Source: Gigaspora rosea
Taxonomy: Eukaryota; Glomeromycota; Glomeromycetes; Diversisporales; Gigasporaceae
Direction of reading: 5' to 3'
DNA length: 64,000 nt
NCBI GenBank assembly: GCA_003550325.1
Contig: QKWP01000664.1
Coordinates: 119,581 to 183,580 of the forward strand
The notes below the pieces were generated by a model. It was not told the origin of the DNA, did not search any database, and saw only the letters and a program-made list of their open reading frames with translations. The position numbers and the translations under genes are program-made. Below are positions 45,736-57,469 of this stretch, in pieces; positions within the stretch are counted from its first letter, which is position 1; every line of letters begins with the position of its first letter.

Positions 45736-46830
45736 ATACTGATAGAGTTTGCCATGTATATATAACAAATAACAATGTGCCAGTTCCTATATCAACTTGC
45801 TTTTACTATGTACATTCACAACAGATAATAATCTGAATTGGAGTTTATTTTTACAACCAGTTTTCTCACATGGCCAGTTTTATGTTGCATGTTCATATGT
45901 AACTATTCATCAAAAATTACAAATTTTTCTTGGTCCCACATGTTCAGAATTACTCAATTGCACCAAAAATATTGTATATCAGAAATTTTGAAAATTATCA
46001 ATAGATTAGCTTGAAAATTCTAATTATCAAAAAAAACTTGGTTATTACCCATTAGTGTAAGGCATACAAAGTTAATAGAACAATTATATAAAACCAAACA
46101 AATTAATAATATTATATGAGTGAGTAATAGATAATTATACTTATCCAAATAAAAATCAAAAAATTTTTGATTGAGTTGATCAACTGTTTACTTTAATATT
46201 CAAGCACAAACACTATAATAGTAGTATATGAACACCCAGTTCAACACATTATAATTTAAGCACAAAAAAATATTTATTTCTAATCTAAAGTTTTTTTTAA
46301 AATAATAATCCAGTTGCAATGTAAATTGATAAATTGAAAAGATTGAGATTTGCTAATTAGTAAAGCAAATAACATATAATAATAGTAAACCAATCCAATT
46401 TTATATAAAATTAAAATGCTATCCCAAGCCTGAGTACAAATCACAATAAATAATTAATAATATAAACTAAAATTTTTTTTCATGTCATCTAGAAATTTGC
46501 TTATTAGCAAACTATTAAGTTAATAAGTTCAAGCCAATAATTCTAATCAATTAATATAAAAGGCTATTGCACAACACTATTTATATTTTATATTTGACAC
46601 AAGTAGATATAGTGACATTTTTCTAAATTTTGATCCTATATACTTAATATAGAAAGTTTCTTAAAGTAAATATACAAAACAATCTCTTTGGAGAGTATCG
46701 GGGTAATATATATTATATTATCACTAAACTAAAATTATAGTCTAATATTGCAACATATTGATTTATTTAAGTAAACCATTGTTTAAATTTAACCCGTCGT
46801 TTAACGACAGGTCTTACATCTAGTATATTA
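45736..46830. other. AT-rich, no supported gene
   Basis: The 64-residue plus-strand ORF at 45797 has ordinary composition but no recognisable motif. I treat it as chance. 'aacccgtcgtttaacgac' near 46790 has a partial mirror near 53224. Confidence 0.3.
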
Positions 46831-47030
46831 TATTTTTTTACCCAACTAACATACAAAATCACATCGGTGGTTTTTTTTAAAACTATAGCTCTATACTGTA
46901 ATAGAACCGATTTGAAATAACTTATAATAAAATTAAATTAACTGGCTCTATTTCAGTGTAGAGCTAGTTTAGAACTATAATTTAAAAAAAAAAACATTTG
47001 TATGTTAGTTGGGTAAAAAAAAAAAAAAAG
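46831..47030. mobile_element. MITE, TIR TACCCAACTAACATACAAA
   Basis: TTTTTTACCCAACTAACATA at the left is mirrored by TATGTTAGTTGGGTAAAAAA at the right, about 200 bases in total. The interior again has mirrored 'agctctatactg'/'cagtgtagagct'. No ORF. Confidence 0.8.
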
Positions 47031-47254
47031 TACCTAAAGTAGTGTGAATTCATGTATAAATTCATACATAAAATCAACCATCAAAAAATCTGATCACCTT
47101 AACAATGATTTGATTAGCCCTAATGCTGCGTCCATACTAGTATGTCATATTAAGAAAGGTATCATATTAAAATGTGCCGACCCCAAGTCACATATTTTGT
47201 ATTAGTCGACTTTTAATCAAATAAATAACCCTAATTTTTTTCTGAATTTTTGTA

Positions 47255-47860
47255 CAGTTGACTTTGCAGACGAGTCCAAACGTTTCAGCACTAGTTGAAG
47301 AACTTATTTAAAACAAGTGCAAAAAATTCGATTTAGTACAAGAGAAAAAGCAGTTTCTTAGACGTAATTAAGACATAAAGGGTATTTACAAGCATCTAAA
47401 TAAGAGCGTATTTTATTATAAGAAAAAAAATATTTATAATTCATTACTAATAGAGATCGAACGACTTGATGAAGAGTGAAGCCAAAGATATTAAAACATG
47501 TAATTGAAAATTTTTTAAGAAAAACGAGAAACTAAAAAAAAAAAGAAACAGTTGAAACAAAAATTATTAAATAAAAAAAGCATCATATGAAATACACCCT
47601 TAAGAAAGCTCATTGAATTTTTTTGTTGAAAACGCAGATGATGCGTCAATTTTGTCAAGAAAAGAGATCAGTATCATCGTTTTCTTCTTTGTCACAATGC
47701 ATAGCTACAGATGATAAAGAAGGCCTTCAGATTGTCACAACATGATTCAAACAAAAAGGATCAATGAACTAGAGAAATATGCGATAATCGTATTACAATA
47801 AATTCTTTCAATAATTAATTAACCGATGATATTAGTAATAATGTAAGTAATAATTATTTT
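47255..47860 (+). pseudogene. Decayed Lys-rich coiled-coil gene, copy 1
   Basis: Shifting plus-strand frames give TVDFADESKRFS, YLKQVQKI, IKGIYKHLNK, LIEIERLDEE, QLKQKLLNKK and ENADDASILS. The same protein pattern appears at 55930-56350 (+) and 50195-50350 (-). The conserved amino-acid words across copies, together with many frame breaks, indicate copies of one former gene. I do not recognise the family. Confidence 0.5.
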
Positions 47861-48039
47861 TTTACCTAGTACTTACACTTACGTATTATTACCAATTATT
47901 GTTTATGGCGAATGATTATTATATATTATGAGAGGAAAATTTATAAACCCAATAGTAAGTATACTTGTTAATAGGTTTGTATTATTGGATTAATACGTTA
48001 TTTTTCACACAGTCTTTTATAAAATTCTATTTTTCTAAG

Positions 48040-48727
48040 ATTTCTATGTATGTTTCGTGATATCCAGAATATGACAAGTTACTCTGGTATATAGGATATT
48101 CGTGGGCTTTTAAGTGCTCAAGGTTTATTCGCTTGACATTTATTAACATCAACATGAACTTTAATGTTTCCGCCACATAAATACCGATTTATTAGTTGGT
48201 CTTGCTTCACTTTTGAGTATGTACGTTTACGTTCTTCTTTGAGCACAACCCATATATACAGTTACTTTTCCAGTCAATTGATTGTTTTTCTTATGAGAAT
48301 ATATTTTTCTTATTTCCAAATAATAGCGAGATCCAGCTTCAATATAACATAAGAAGAGATTCAGCTATGTTACGGTATATAATTTCTTTGTCAACTTCTT
48401 GATTTTCGCTAGGTATATTGACAAAATCATCATCAAATTTTAAAATTTTCAAAACAGTTGGCTATTAGGTTTTCTATGTTTGTCAAACTAAACCAAGCTA
48501 TGTCCTCATAATTTATCATTTCGCATTTATGCAATCTTCAGTTATGTTCAAACTTCCTGTATTTGTTGATTCACCAATAACCGCAGGTCTTTTTCCCTTT
48601 TAATTTCAACACAGGTATTAAATGTAGCATATTCATTCGTGCTATTTCCACTTGGGCGAATAAAGTCTTCATGTTTTTTATATATATCGCATTGGTAACA
48701 TCTCTTTCCAAGGTTAGAAGAAGCCAT
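48040..48727 (-). pseudogene. Decayed CxxC zinc protein, N-terminus MASSNLGKR
   Basis: From the ATG at 48727 the minus strand reads MASSNLGKRCYQCDIYKKHE and NTCVEIKREKD, 59 codons to a stop at 48548. Further frames continue with NITEDCINAK, NYEDIAWFSLTNIENLIANC, KFDDDFVNIPSENQEVDKEI, GSRYYLEIRK and YLCGGNIKVHVDVNKCQANK. An N-terminal CxxC, a middle helical part and a YY...R...CGG.I.V.(V/I)D module follow the layout of a small family that I recall as highly multiplied in Rhizophagus. At least four stops or shifts interrupt it. Some could be introns, but I see no consistent GT-AG set. Confidence 0.55.
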
Positions 48728-49800
48728 AATATATTTTTTAATTTATTAAAAATGTAAGAGGTAAGAAATTGGTGTAACTATTAAAAGTATGAAATTAGAG
48801 AAGGGAATTTGTGATTATATAGTATAGTGACAGTGAAAGTAAGTAAATTAGAAATATGGAAATAAGAAAATGGTGGGACTAGATAACATGGCAATAGCAA
48901 TGAGTAATTTTTAAGAATATAGATATAATTGAAGTGAGATAATGGCCAATTAAATAGAACACCGATGGCAAAATAAGACGACTAAATGGATAGTTATTTA
49001 ATGTATACACGTGTAGTAACAATTGAGGTAGTGTTAATGAAGTAGCTAGATAATTCAGCGACGATAAGATAAAAAGATAGTATAGTGATGGAAAAATTGT
49101 AGTGAGGTTAAATAGTGTATAATGTTAAATAGCAATTTAAGGCTAATAAAGTGTGTATAAAAATAAAATAAGCTTCGATTTCAATTTATGAAAAGCGATA
49201 CGATATTAAAACTCTAGTTCTTTCAAAATTTTATATTAAAGCATAAGTATAATTCTTTGAGGAAATTGTGCAATTAATTTAATTATCCATCTAATTTACA
49301 AGTTATTTTATTAATATTTAATATGTACAATATCGATATATTTTTCTAAAAATTAATAACGTATTTAATTGTCAAATTTAATTTATTAGGGTTACCGGTA
49401 CTAAGAATTAATTTCGCATTTAATTATCCATCAAATTTACAAGAAATATTCATTTATTATCCATTTAATTTACAAGATATTTTCTTAGAATCTAATATGT
49501 GTAATATCGAAATGTTCTTTTATTAAAAATTAATTAATTTGGTTATATATCTGATATTGTATTTGATTTTGAAGATATTAATTTTAAATTACTATATTAC
49601 ATATAAAAGCTATATAGCTTTGTAGTACATCCTTAGATTCAAATTGATTCTAAAACAACAACAACAAAAATAATTTGATATAGCAGGCAGGTTTAAGAAA
49701 AATTTTCTTTTCCCCAAAATAATGGCCATGCGCGTACTCTAAATAACATGCATATACACAAAATATCATGCAAGTGGATGTTCCAAGATAGCAGTTATCT
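48728..49800. other. AT-rich, short direct repeats
   Basis: No gene. 'tttaattatccatctaattt...caagt' and 'aatatgtacaatatcgatat' recur at about 49270-49340 and 49415-49515. Confidence 0.35.
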
Positions 49801-49804
49801 GGGA

Positions 49805-49898
49805 ACGTCGAATGACGCGATGTTTCAATTTTTTTTGGACATAAGTCCAAAAAAAAAAATTGAAACCAATTGGACATAGTGACATGTCATCCTAGGTA
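49805..49898. mobile_element. Palindromic MITE related to 27968-28073
   Basis: Mirrored arms around TTTTGGACATAAGTCCAAAA, with ATTGGACATAGTGACATGTC on the right matching the ATTGGACAT arm at 28055. The 49930-50030 sequence ('atgatttcaccaccattggtg') recurs near 51080-51190. Confidence 0.55.
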
Positions 49899-50046
49899 GA
49901 TACAGCATAAAGATGCTGTTGAAATAAAATTATAGCAAATGATTTCACCACCATTGGTGAAACTAACATTAAATCTGACGTTTGGGATTCACACATAGAT
50001 TTTTCGCAACCATACTTGCTATATGTCACAGTTTACTGGGACTGTT

Positions 50047-50180
50047 GCGGGAATACAAACTCCTAAAGAGGAAATAGCCAATCGGAGAGTGCAAATTTTG
50101 ACTGTTCCGGACCTAATGTCAGGGCTCTAACCCTAAATTTTTATCTCACGTACTTATAGTAATGATTTTGTAATTGGTTT
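50047..50180. mobile_element. Fragment of MITE family A
   Basis: Contains 'gaggaaatagccaatcggag', 'ctaaccctaaatttttatct' and 'cacgtactta', matching one side of 8462-8738 with the middle deleted. No intact TIR. Confidence 0.65.
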
Positions 50181-50194
50181 TTTTTTTCTTATAA

Positions 50195-50350
50195 CAAAGT
50201 TCGACCTTGTTTAGATACTTGTAAATTCCCCTTATATCTTCATTACGTTTAAGCAGCATCTCTTTCTCCTGTAATAAATTGAATTTTTGTATTTGTTTTA
50301 AATAAGTGCTTCAATTAGCGTTGAGACGTTCGGACTTTTCGTCTAATAAA
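50195..50350 (-). pseudogene. Decayed Lys-rich coiled-coil gene, N-terminal fragment
   Basis: The minus strand reads TIDLLDEKSERLNAN, a stop, then STYLKQIQKFNLLQEKEML and RNEDIRGIYKYLNK, matching 47255-47400 on the other strand. Only this segment survives. Confidence 0.5.
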
Positions 50351-51483
50351 TCAATTGTACAAAAATTCCGAAAAGTATGTAATGGCGCTTACAAATTATT
50401 GTTATTTATTCGATTAAGAAGTTGACGAGACAAAATATGTAATAGAAGGTATCTGTTGTGCTTCTTTAATTTGATATAGCTTTAATTGATGGACGCGGCA
50501 TTGTACTGGCATTGTATAAGTGATTAAGGAATCGAAAGAAAACATTACAGAATTTTAGATAATCAGTAGTTCTTTTCCAATACCTCTTAACTGCAATCTT
50601 AATCTCTTCACTTCTGTCAACAATCAACATTTTCCACTTTTACACAAACACTTGTTCAAAAACATATACGTCAACGATTGCGTATCGAATTTGAAATAAT
50701 GCTGTCACTAACAAATCTTTAATTTGTGTATGTAAAAGTTAACAATCGTAAGCGTCGTGTCGAAGATACGTTCTAAATCTTTCACGTAACTTAAAGTTGA
50801 TCTAATTTCTTCTTGTTATTATCGAGTTTAATTCCATCGTAATAAAAACTATTGCGAAACAAACATTGTAGGATGCAAAGAATGAAGTTAATGCAAGAAA
50901 CATCAAAAATCAATAAAATCATGGTGAAGCCTTTCCGTGTTGAGTGTAAATGTAGCGGTATTGAATCTACTAAAAAATTCCAGCCTTCGAAAATGTCAGA
51001 CCAACGAATATAGTGATAGATATCAAATTTTTAATTATCGATAAACATGAAATTGCCGGTGAAATCAAATTAGAGTATGAAATGATTTCACCATTATTGA
51101 TGAAACTGGCGCTAAATGGTGAAGTTAGCATCTCTAATATATTAATACATACGTACAATTTTTTGCTAAAACCGTAACTTGCTATGGGTATAGTTTTGCC
51201 TGCATAGCTAGAATGTACTGTACCAATTTGTTTTCAACTGACAAATCTCTGAAATATGACCGAACATGATGATATATGATCAACAAAAAATAACAGAATA
51301 AAAATATTACATAGTAAAATACTGTAAATCGACAATCAGATATTTGTAATACTTTATTAGTTTTTTTATTATCACAATATCAAAGATCTATAAAGCCAAA
51401 TACTATTAAATGCAAAACCAAAAAAAAAACATAAAAAGAAATAAAAAAAGATGCAAATTTAAAATGAACGTGTGAATTTCAAA
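50351..51483. other. No supported gene
   Basis: Moderately complex sequence without a convincing exon model. The 62-residue minus ORF at 50970-51158 overlaps the duplicated 'gatttcacc' segment and is probably chance. It presumably includes the 3' UTR of the LRR gene. Confidence 0.3.
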
Positions 51484-52463
51484 TCAATTTTCTACAGGTT
51501 TTGAATTCCAAAGGATAGTTAAAAACTTTTTTGCATTAACAACAGTTTCTAAACCTTCTATTGTTGTTGCAGTAAGTTGATTATATGAAATATCTAAGTG
51601 GGTTTTTTGTAAAGTGCCACTGAAAATTCATTTCCAATTTCACTAGCAAGATAATTAAATGAAAAATTTAAAAAGTTTAATCTATTGTTGTCACAAAGAG
51701 TATTAGCTAGCAATTTTCCACCTTCACCAAGATTATTATTTGAGAGATCCAAAACTGTTAATGAAGAGTTTTGATATAGGGCGTTTACTAGAGCTTTCCC
51801 TCCTTCAGGCCCAAGTTGAACGTATAAAAGGAGTAAGGAAGTCAAATTATTATTATTATGAAGAGCTTTTGCTATTTTTGCTACACCTTTTGATCCCAAA
51901 GGATTATTTGATAGATTTAAATATCTTATGGTGTTATTTTTGCAAAGGCCTTTCACAAACCCTTCATTAATTTTGAGGTCATTGTTTAAAAGAGTTAAAG
52001 AGGTTAAGGTGAGATTTTCACCAAGCTCTTTTACAATCTCTTCTCCTCCTTTAATGCTAAGCTTGTTATTCGAGAGGTACAATGAAGTTAGAGTGGTATT
52101 GGTGCGGAGATTTAATGCTAATGCTTTTAATTCAGTCCTTCTGTCTGTCAAACTCAACCGATGATTTACAATTTTTAAGGAAACTAAAGTATCGTTTCCA
52201 AACTCGTAGTCTACAACTCCATCCACATCCAGATTAAACTTCCGGTTTGTTCTCCAAAACATCAATATTAAAGGGAGTAAACCGGACGACCTGTCTGAAT
52301 AACAACACCATCTCCTGCGTAATGTAGTAGCCGAGACAGTCTTGATATAGCTTGAATATTCAAAAAGTATTGGAATATTTTGAGGAATATTTTTCTCTTG
52401 AATTATTATTTCAGGGAGTAATGCTCTTTCGTTTTTATTTAATCCAACAAGTAATGATTCCAT
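51484..52463 (-). CDS. Leucine-rich-repeat (RNI-like) protein, one terminal frameshift
   Basis: Start at 52463 (MESLLVGLNKNERALLPEII). After about 90 N-terminal residues come six to seven LRRs of the ribonuclease-inhibitor type (for example LTSLYLSNNKLSIKGGEEI, IRYLNLSNNPLGSKGVAKI, LTVLDLSNNNLGEGG), each about 28 residues. Such proteins form a horseshoe that binds partner proteins; the partner here is unknown. The long frame stops at 51594 after ALYKKPT, but skipping through the A6C3 run gives HLDISYNQLTATTIEGLE and an end at 51484, completing the last repeat. So there is a one-base homopolymer indel, either real or from assembly. A decayed relative lies at 19550-21670. Intronless as far as seen. 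Confidence 0.8.
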
Positions 52464-53045
52464 AACCTTTTTTTGGTTAAATTAGGGTTGCTCCATAGAA
52501 TTGGTACGGTAAGTATACACAGTACACGGTTTACACGAAGACAAGCGAATAAGGTTTTGTAATCATTTTTGTGGCATTTTAAAATTTCAGAGAGGGTTTC
52601 AAATGGTAAAGAATTCATATTCAGGCCTCAATTTTGAGAGATTTTTAAATTTTGATAATAAATGTAACAAAACAAAGAAATTTTTTTAAAAATCGCTTAT
52701 GTTCAATATACAAGATCATGAGAAAATAGTTCTATTTATTAATAAATCACCTGCAAAAAATTTTCAAGCCGAGCCTGAAAAAGGAATTGTTTCAATCAAA
52801 GTATTGACTATTTCGGATCAGCCGAACATGTGCAAAAGAAGAAACGAAAAATGTTTTAAATCGACCTTGTTGTCTAATTAAAAATAACTAGAACAAATTT
52901 TATATAATAAACGTCAATAACCATAGCCTCTAATTTTAACATCTTAATTTTTTACTTCTGTCTTTACGCACTTAGTTCAGTATATAATTTAGTTTATTTA
53001 ACAAATTTTAATTTTCTTCGTTGGTTTGTATTACTCCTGTAAGAC
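52464..53045. promoter_or_regulatory. Upstream region of the LRR gene with a family A MITE remnant
   Basis: 52500-52770 ('gttttgtaatcattt', 'acaagatcatgagaaaatag', 'tcacctgcaaa') matches the sequence upstream of the LRR pseudogene cluster (about 21740-21880). At 52780-53042 follows a degraded family A MITE ('tcggatcagcc', 'taaatcgaccttg', 'ccatagcctctaa', 'ggtttgtattac'). Because both LRR loci carry the MITE remnant, it predates their duplication. The promoter itself is not identifiable. Confidence 0.5.
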
Positions 53046-55464
53046 CGTGAGAATTATGTATAATTATTATATCAGCTATCTGATATTAATTGATCAATCT
53101 ATATATTTATATATATATATTTATAATTATTACATTAATTATAAAATATGGGGTGTATTCAATAGAAATAGGACAAATTCCATTTCTATTGACTTTACCC
53201 CATATACAATCAAGTTTTAAACTTAAACGACGGGTTAATATAATTTATTAAAATGTATTAATAATTGAGAATTTTTAAAATTAAACGTATTTTATTTGAA
53301 ATTGTGATTTCCATTTCGTGAAATCAGTAGGGGGAAAAAAGTGACGTAGTTGAAAATAAACAGGACTTCAAAAAATCAGAAAGTGAAATATTTACGTAAT
53401 CGTTATTACAAATATTACTGTGTACAATAACTATCTATTATAGTATATATATTTGGAATTATATAATTAAATTTTTTTTTTATAGCAAATCGGAAGTAAG
53501 TTATTTTCAGTTTTTACAGCAGTTGTCAGTTGAATTCGAACATCCAACAATTAATAAATCTGCCATTAACGTATGAATTTCAATTTGGTCTCATGTTTTT
53601 CACGAAAACATTTCTAAATCACTTAAAAATTTTTACCAAAAGTGCAGTAAAACGTTTACATTCGAGTTTTTGTTAACTTATGAAAAATGATATTTTGGGC
53701 TAGTCACTATGTGGTGGCTTTTCAGGTGTATGCTTATTTGCCCTCTATCACAAACCATGTATGGAAATAAATCGAAAAAATAAAGAAAAGCAAAAGTCTA
53801 AAATCAATATAGAAGCACTGATTAAAAGTATTTCTTAGCTATTGCTACTTTACCCTTGACTTACGTTTATGTCTTATCTATTATATAGATCTATTCTACC
53901 AGTATATATGGTAAGCAAACTCTCTTTCGCATGACCAATTAGAGTTGCAGAAAAGTGCAATATAGCCTCTACTTGCATTGTTCGAGGTCTTAGTACGTAA
54001 TGCACCAATACGATCTAAGACCCTAGCATCGCCAATTTAAAAAAATTTGCTACAGCGTTAGAGTTAGAGTTTGGGTTGAATAATCAATATGTTAAATAAA
54101 ATACACTTGCATTCGTAATTTGTAATTAGATATATTATATTTGTTTTATACAGTAAAACATAAATTGAATTATATATTATATATACTTGCTTTTATAATA
54201 CGTATACTAAATTTATATTCGCTTTATACGATTTTTTTTAAATAAATTTTTAGTATCGTATATATATATTATACAATAAATATGTTATGAGTCATTTTTA
54301 GTATAACTTATATATTATATACAATAAGTTATGAGTCAAAATTTATGCGATTATCAATTGACATGACTCGGTGCAATTTTTTAAAAAATTTTTAGTATCG
54401 TATATATATATTATACAATATATATTATATACAATAAATATGTTATGAGATTTTTTTAGTATCGTATATATATATACAGTATTACAATAAATTGAATCAA
54501 ATTTTACGTGTATGTTTATATATATCAGCGTATCGTTCATTTCACGTACTAGTAACGCAACCATTATATTGACATCATGCTATTACAGAAAAAATAATTC
54601 ATTATCGCTATGTTCAAGAAAATGGTTTAAAGTTGTGAATCAATAAACTTAACGTTAATAATACAATAATGGTAATATATTTGATAATTGAATTTTTTCT
54701 ATTTGATCAAAAAAAACACGTCTGATCTTCATGTTGTGTAATTATTATAGTGACGCTAGGGTGGTTCATTCAACTTCTTTGGTTATTCAAGGATCCTTTT
54801 AAGAGTTAAGGTTTTTTGAATAGCCAATATTGTAGCCAATAATTTTATCTTACGTTTCCTATTTCCGATTGTTAAGTTGTCATTTACCTTCAATATTTGT
54901 ATTAGTCAACGTTAATCTTACCTTTAGTAGTATTATTACGTATTCTTAGTGGCTTAATATATCAGATATGTAACTGCGTAAACAAATAAAATATCGCGTA
55001 AATGCTCATCTACAGCGTAACCAGATTTTGTCATAGACGATATAATTTTAATGTTAAGACATGGAAATAGAATGTACACAAGCTGTGTTCTTGTCTTTAG
55101 TTAAAGAATAACATATGCTCTTCGAATTCTCCCAAATTCACATAAATCCACACTCCTTTTACAATAAATCCTAGCTTCATATTTAAAATTTACGTCAGAT
55201 GTCGCTAATAACCGGTCTTGCATAAAAATGTAAAAATAGAGAAAAGCGTATAGTATACATATACGTATAAAAAAAATACAGTTGACTTTTCTTTAATTTA
55301 ACTATGATACAATCGATAAATTAATAATGGGTAATAGTAATAATAAAATCCAAGGGAAAACAATCGAAAATCGATTATATTAAGTATTCAATCGATATGC
55401 AAGAAAGACTTCTAACATTATCGCTTCATCGCAGTGCGATGTTTGATCGACCAATCATTTTTGT
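53046..55464. other. AT-rich region with a 'tagtatcgtatatata' repeat
   Basis: No gene found. At 54230-54480 'ttttagtatcgtatatatat', 'tacaataaatatgttatgag' recur three times with variation, an AT microsatellite-like array. The remainder shows no clear TIRs. Confidence 0.4.
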
Positions 55465-55675
55465 TTGTTTTGATTTTACGTTAATCAAAACAAAACAAAT
55501 AGTGGCCGGGTTAAGATTTAGAGTATTAGAAAACCCTTCTAACCCAAAATAACGCAAGGAACTTTTTTTTTGTTATTAAGAGAAAAGTCTTTTGCTTCGA
55601 TTTATGTTACACCTGATCCTGCATCCTGGTTGGCTGTTCATGGTGGCAATGCATCACACTGGCGATGAATGATGA
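55465..55675. mobile_element. Remnant of MITE family B
   Basis: Contains 'tgttttgattttacgtta', 'acgcaaggaacttttttttt' and 'atgttacacctgatcct', following 22540-22740 in order, but lacks both CACAAAAAATTTTCC arms. Confidence 0.5.
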
Positions 55676-55929
55676 TTATTAATTATCAAGACCGCTCTTT
55701 AATAGTGTCAGTGATAATAAATGATAAGTCATAAAAATTTTATGAAAATGAATATAAATGTTATGTTATTTTAAATTGAAAATGCTATTTATTATAAAAA
55801 AAAAAATTATGCAAAATCATGATCAAATGAAAAGTCATAAAAAATATTTTATGACATTAAAATGACAAGTTTAAGTTAGAATAGCATTTATATAGTGATA
55901 TTATCCTACCTAAACTAGTTAGTTTGTGC

Positions 55930-56350
55930 TCACAAACATCTAAATAAGAGCATATTTTATAATAATAATTATAATTCACTACTAATTAAGATCAAACGAC
56001 TTGATGAAGAGTGAAAAAAGTCTGAAAATATTAAAACATGTAATTGAAAATTATTCGAAACCAAGAAACAAAAAAAAAAGGAACAGTTGAAACAAAAATT
56101 ATCAAATAAAAAGGCATCAAATGACATACACCCTTTAGAAAGCTCATTGAATTTTTTTGTTGAAAACACAGATGATGCATTAATTTTGTCAATGAGGAGA
56201 GATCAGTATCATCATTTTCTTCTTTGTCACAAACATAGTTACGGATGGACTTGAGATCATCACAGCATAATTTAATTGATGAGCTAGAAAAATATGCGAT
56301 AATCATATTACAAATCCTTTTAATAATATTTTAACAGATCAAATATTATA
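55930..56350 (+). pseudogene. Decayed Lys-rich coiled-coil gene, copy 3
   Basis: Frames give YKHLNKSIFYNNN, LIKIKRLDEE, KEQLKQKLSNKKASND, PLESSLNFFVENTDDALI and RRDQYHHFLLCHK. It parallels 47390-47850 nearly base for base, here with a longer open stretch (about 56075-56245). The minus-strand ORFs listed for this stretch are shadows. Confidence 0.5.
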
Positions 56351-56395
56351 ATATTAGTAATAATATAAGTAATAATTTGTTATACTATTCAAGTA

Positions 56396-56535
56396 AAATG
56401 GTGAAGTCCTAGTGAAATTTGAAATGGTAAAATGGTGAAACAGCAAAATGGAAAACAATGAAATAGTGAAATGGCAAAATGATGAAATGGCAAAATGGCA
56501 AAATGATGAAATAGCGAAATGGCAAAACAAGAAAT
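56396..56535. repeat. Minisatellite GAAATGGYAAAATGRT
   Basis: About eight imperfect units of 8-16 bases built from GAAATGGC and AAAATGRT. The His/Phe-rich minus-strand ORFs here are repeat translations. Confidence 0.8.
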
Positions 56536-56756
56536 AACAAAACAAAAAGACAAACCTCTAGTGAAAACTTTGAAAGACAAAATCCAAGACAATTCAAAGA
56601 AAAATACTAGTTGATAATGAAAAAAAGAAAATAAAAAAAAAAGCTTACAGAAATTTGAAATGACTTTAGGCCTAAAAGAAAAAAAAACAAGCAATTATCA
56701 TTGTTTATATAATCACCAATCTCTAAAATGATTGGTTGATCATATAGGGGTCACAT

Positions 56757-57408
56757 AGGACCCCAAATAATTTATATGAGGTCATATTTGAAAAATTGCT
56801 AATGGAGGCCCATTTTTTAAAAAAGGTTATATTTGAAAAGTAGGTATTGGACAAAAAGGTTATATTTGAAAACAGCTAAATAGCAAAAAAGGTAAGGTAA
56901 TGGTACCTATTCTTAGAAACTTTTTTTTGTTACATCTAAAAATTTTTTTAAATGTTATTATATTTTATAAAATTTTACATATAAAATTTATTATCTATTT
57001 TATTATTTAATAATATATAAATTGTATTATATTCATATATAAAAAATTTTTTTTTCTAATAGGCTTAAAACTTTGTAAAATTTGGTTAAATTTGACCATT
57101 GGCTCCTATTGTTAGAAATCTAATAGAACTATTTTAAAAAAATTTAAAAATTTAAAAAATTTTTTTTATAATATTATTTTTTATGTTTTGTTTTTTTTTT
57201 TGTTTTTTTTTAGAAAATGTAATTTTTTTTTTTTTTTAGAGAATGTAATTCTTTTTTTTTTAGAGTTGTTGTATTTAAAAAAAAAGTTAAAGGTGAATAA
57301 AAGTTCTAATTTTAAAATATAGCTTATATATACCAAAACAAAAGTGCTAACCAAAAAAATTTTATTATGATGCTCAAATATAAGCTTATATAAATTATTC
57401 AGGGTCCT
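56757..57408. mobile_element. Complete AGGACCC-family hAT-like element, TSD GGTCACAT
   Basis: Begins AGGACCCCAAATAATTTATA and ends ...TAAATTATTCAGGGTCCT, with the perfect 8 bp repeat GGTCACAT at 56749-56756 and 57409-57416. It is AT-rich, non-coding and non-autonomous. It defines the family to which 25505-25900 and 27148-27854 belong. Confidence 0.85.
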
Positions 57409-57469
57409 GGTCACATAGTGACAGGTCACTATTTTATTTTTGTCAAAAAAAAATAAAAAAAATAAAATA

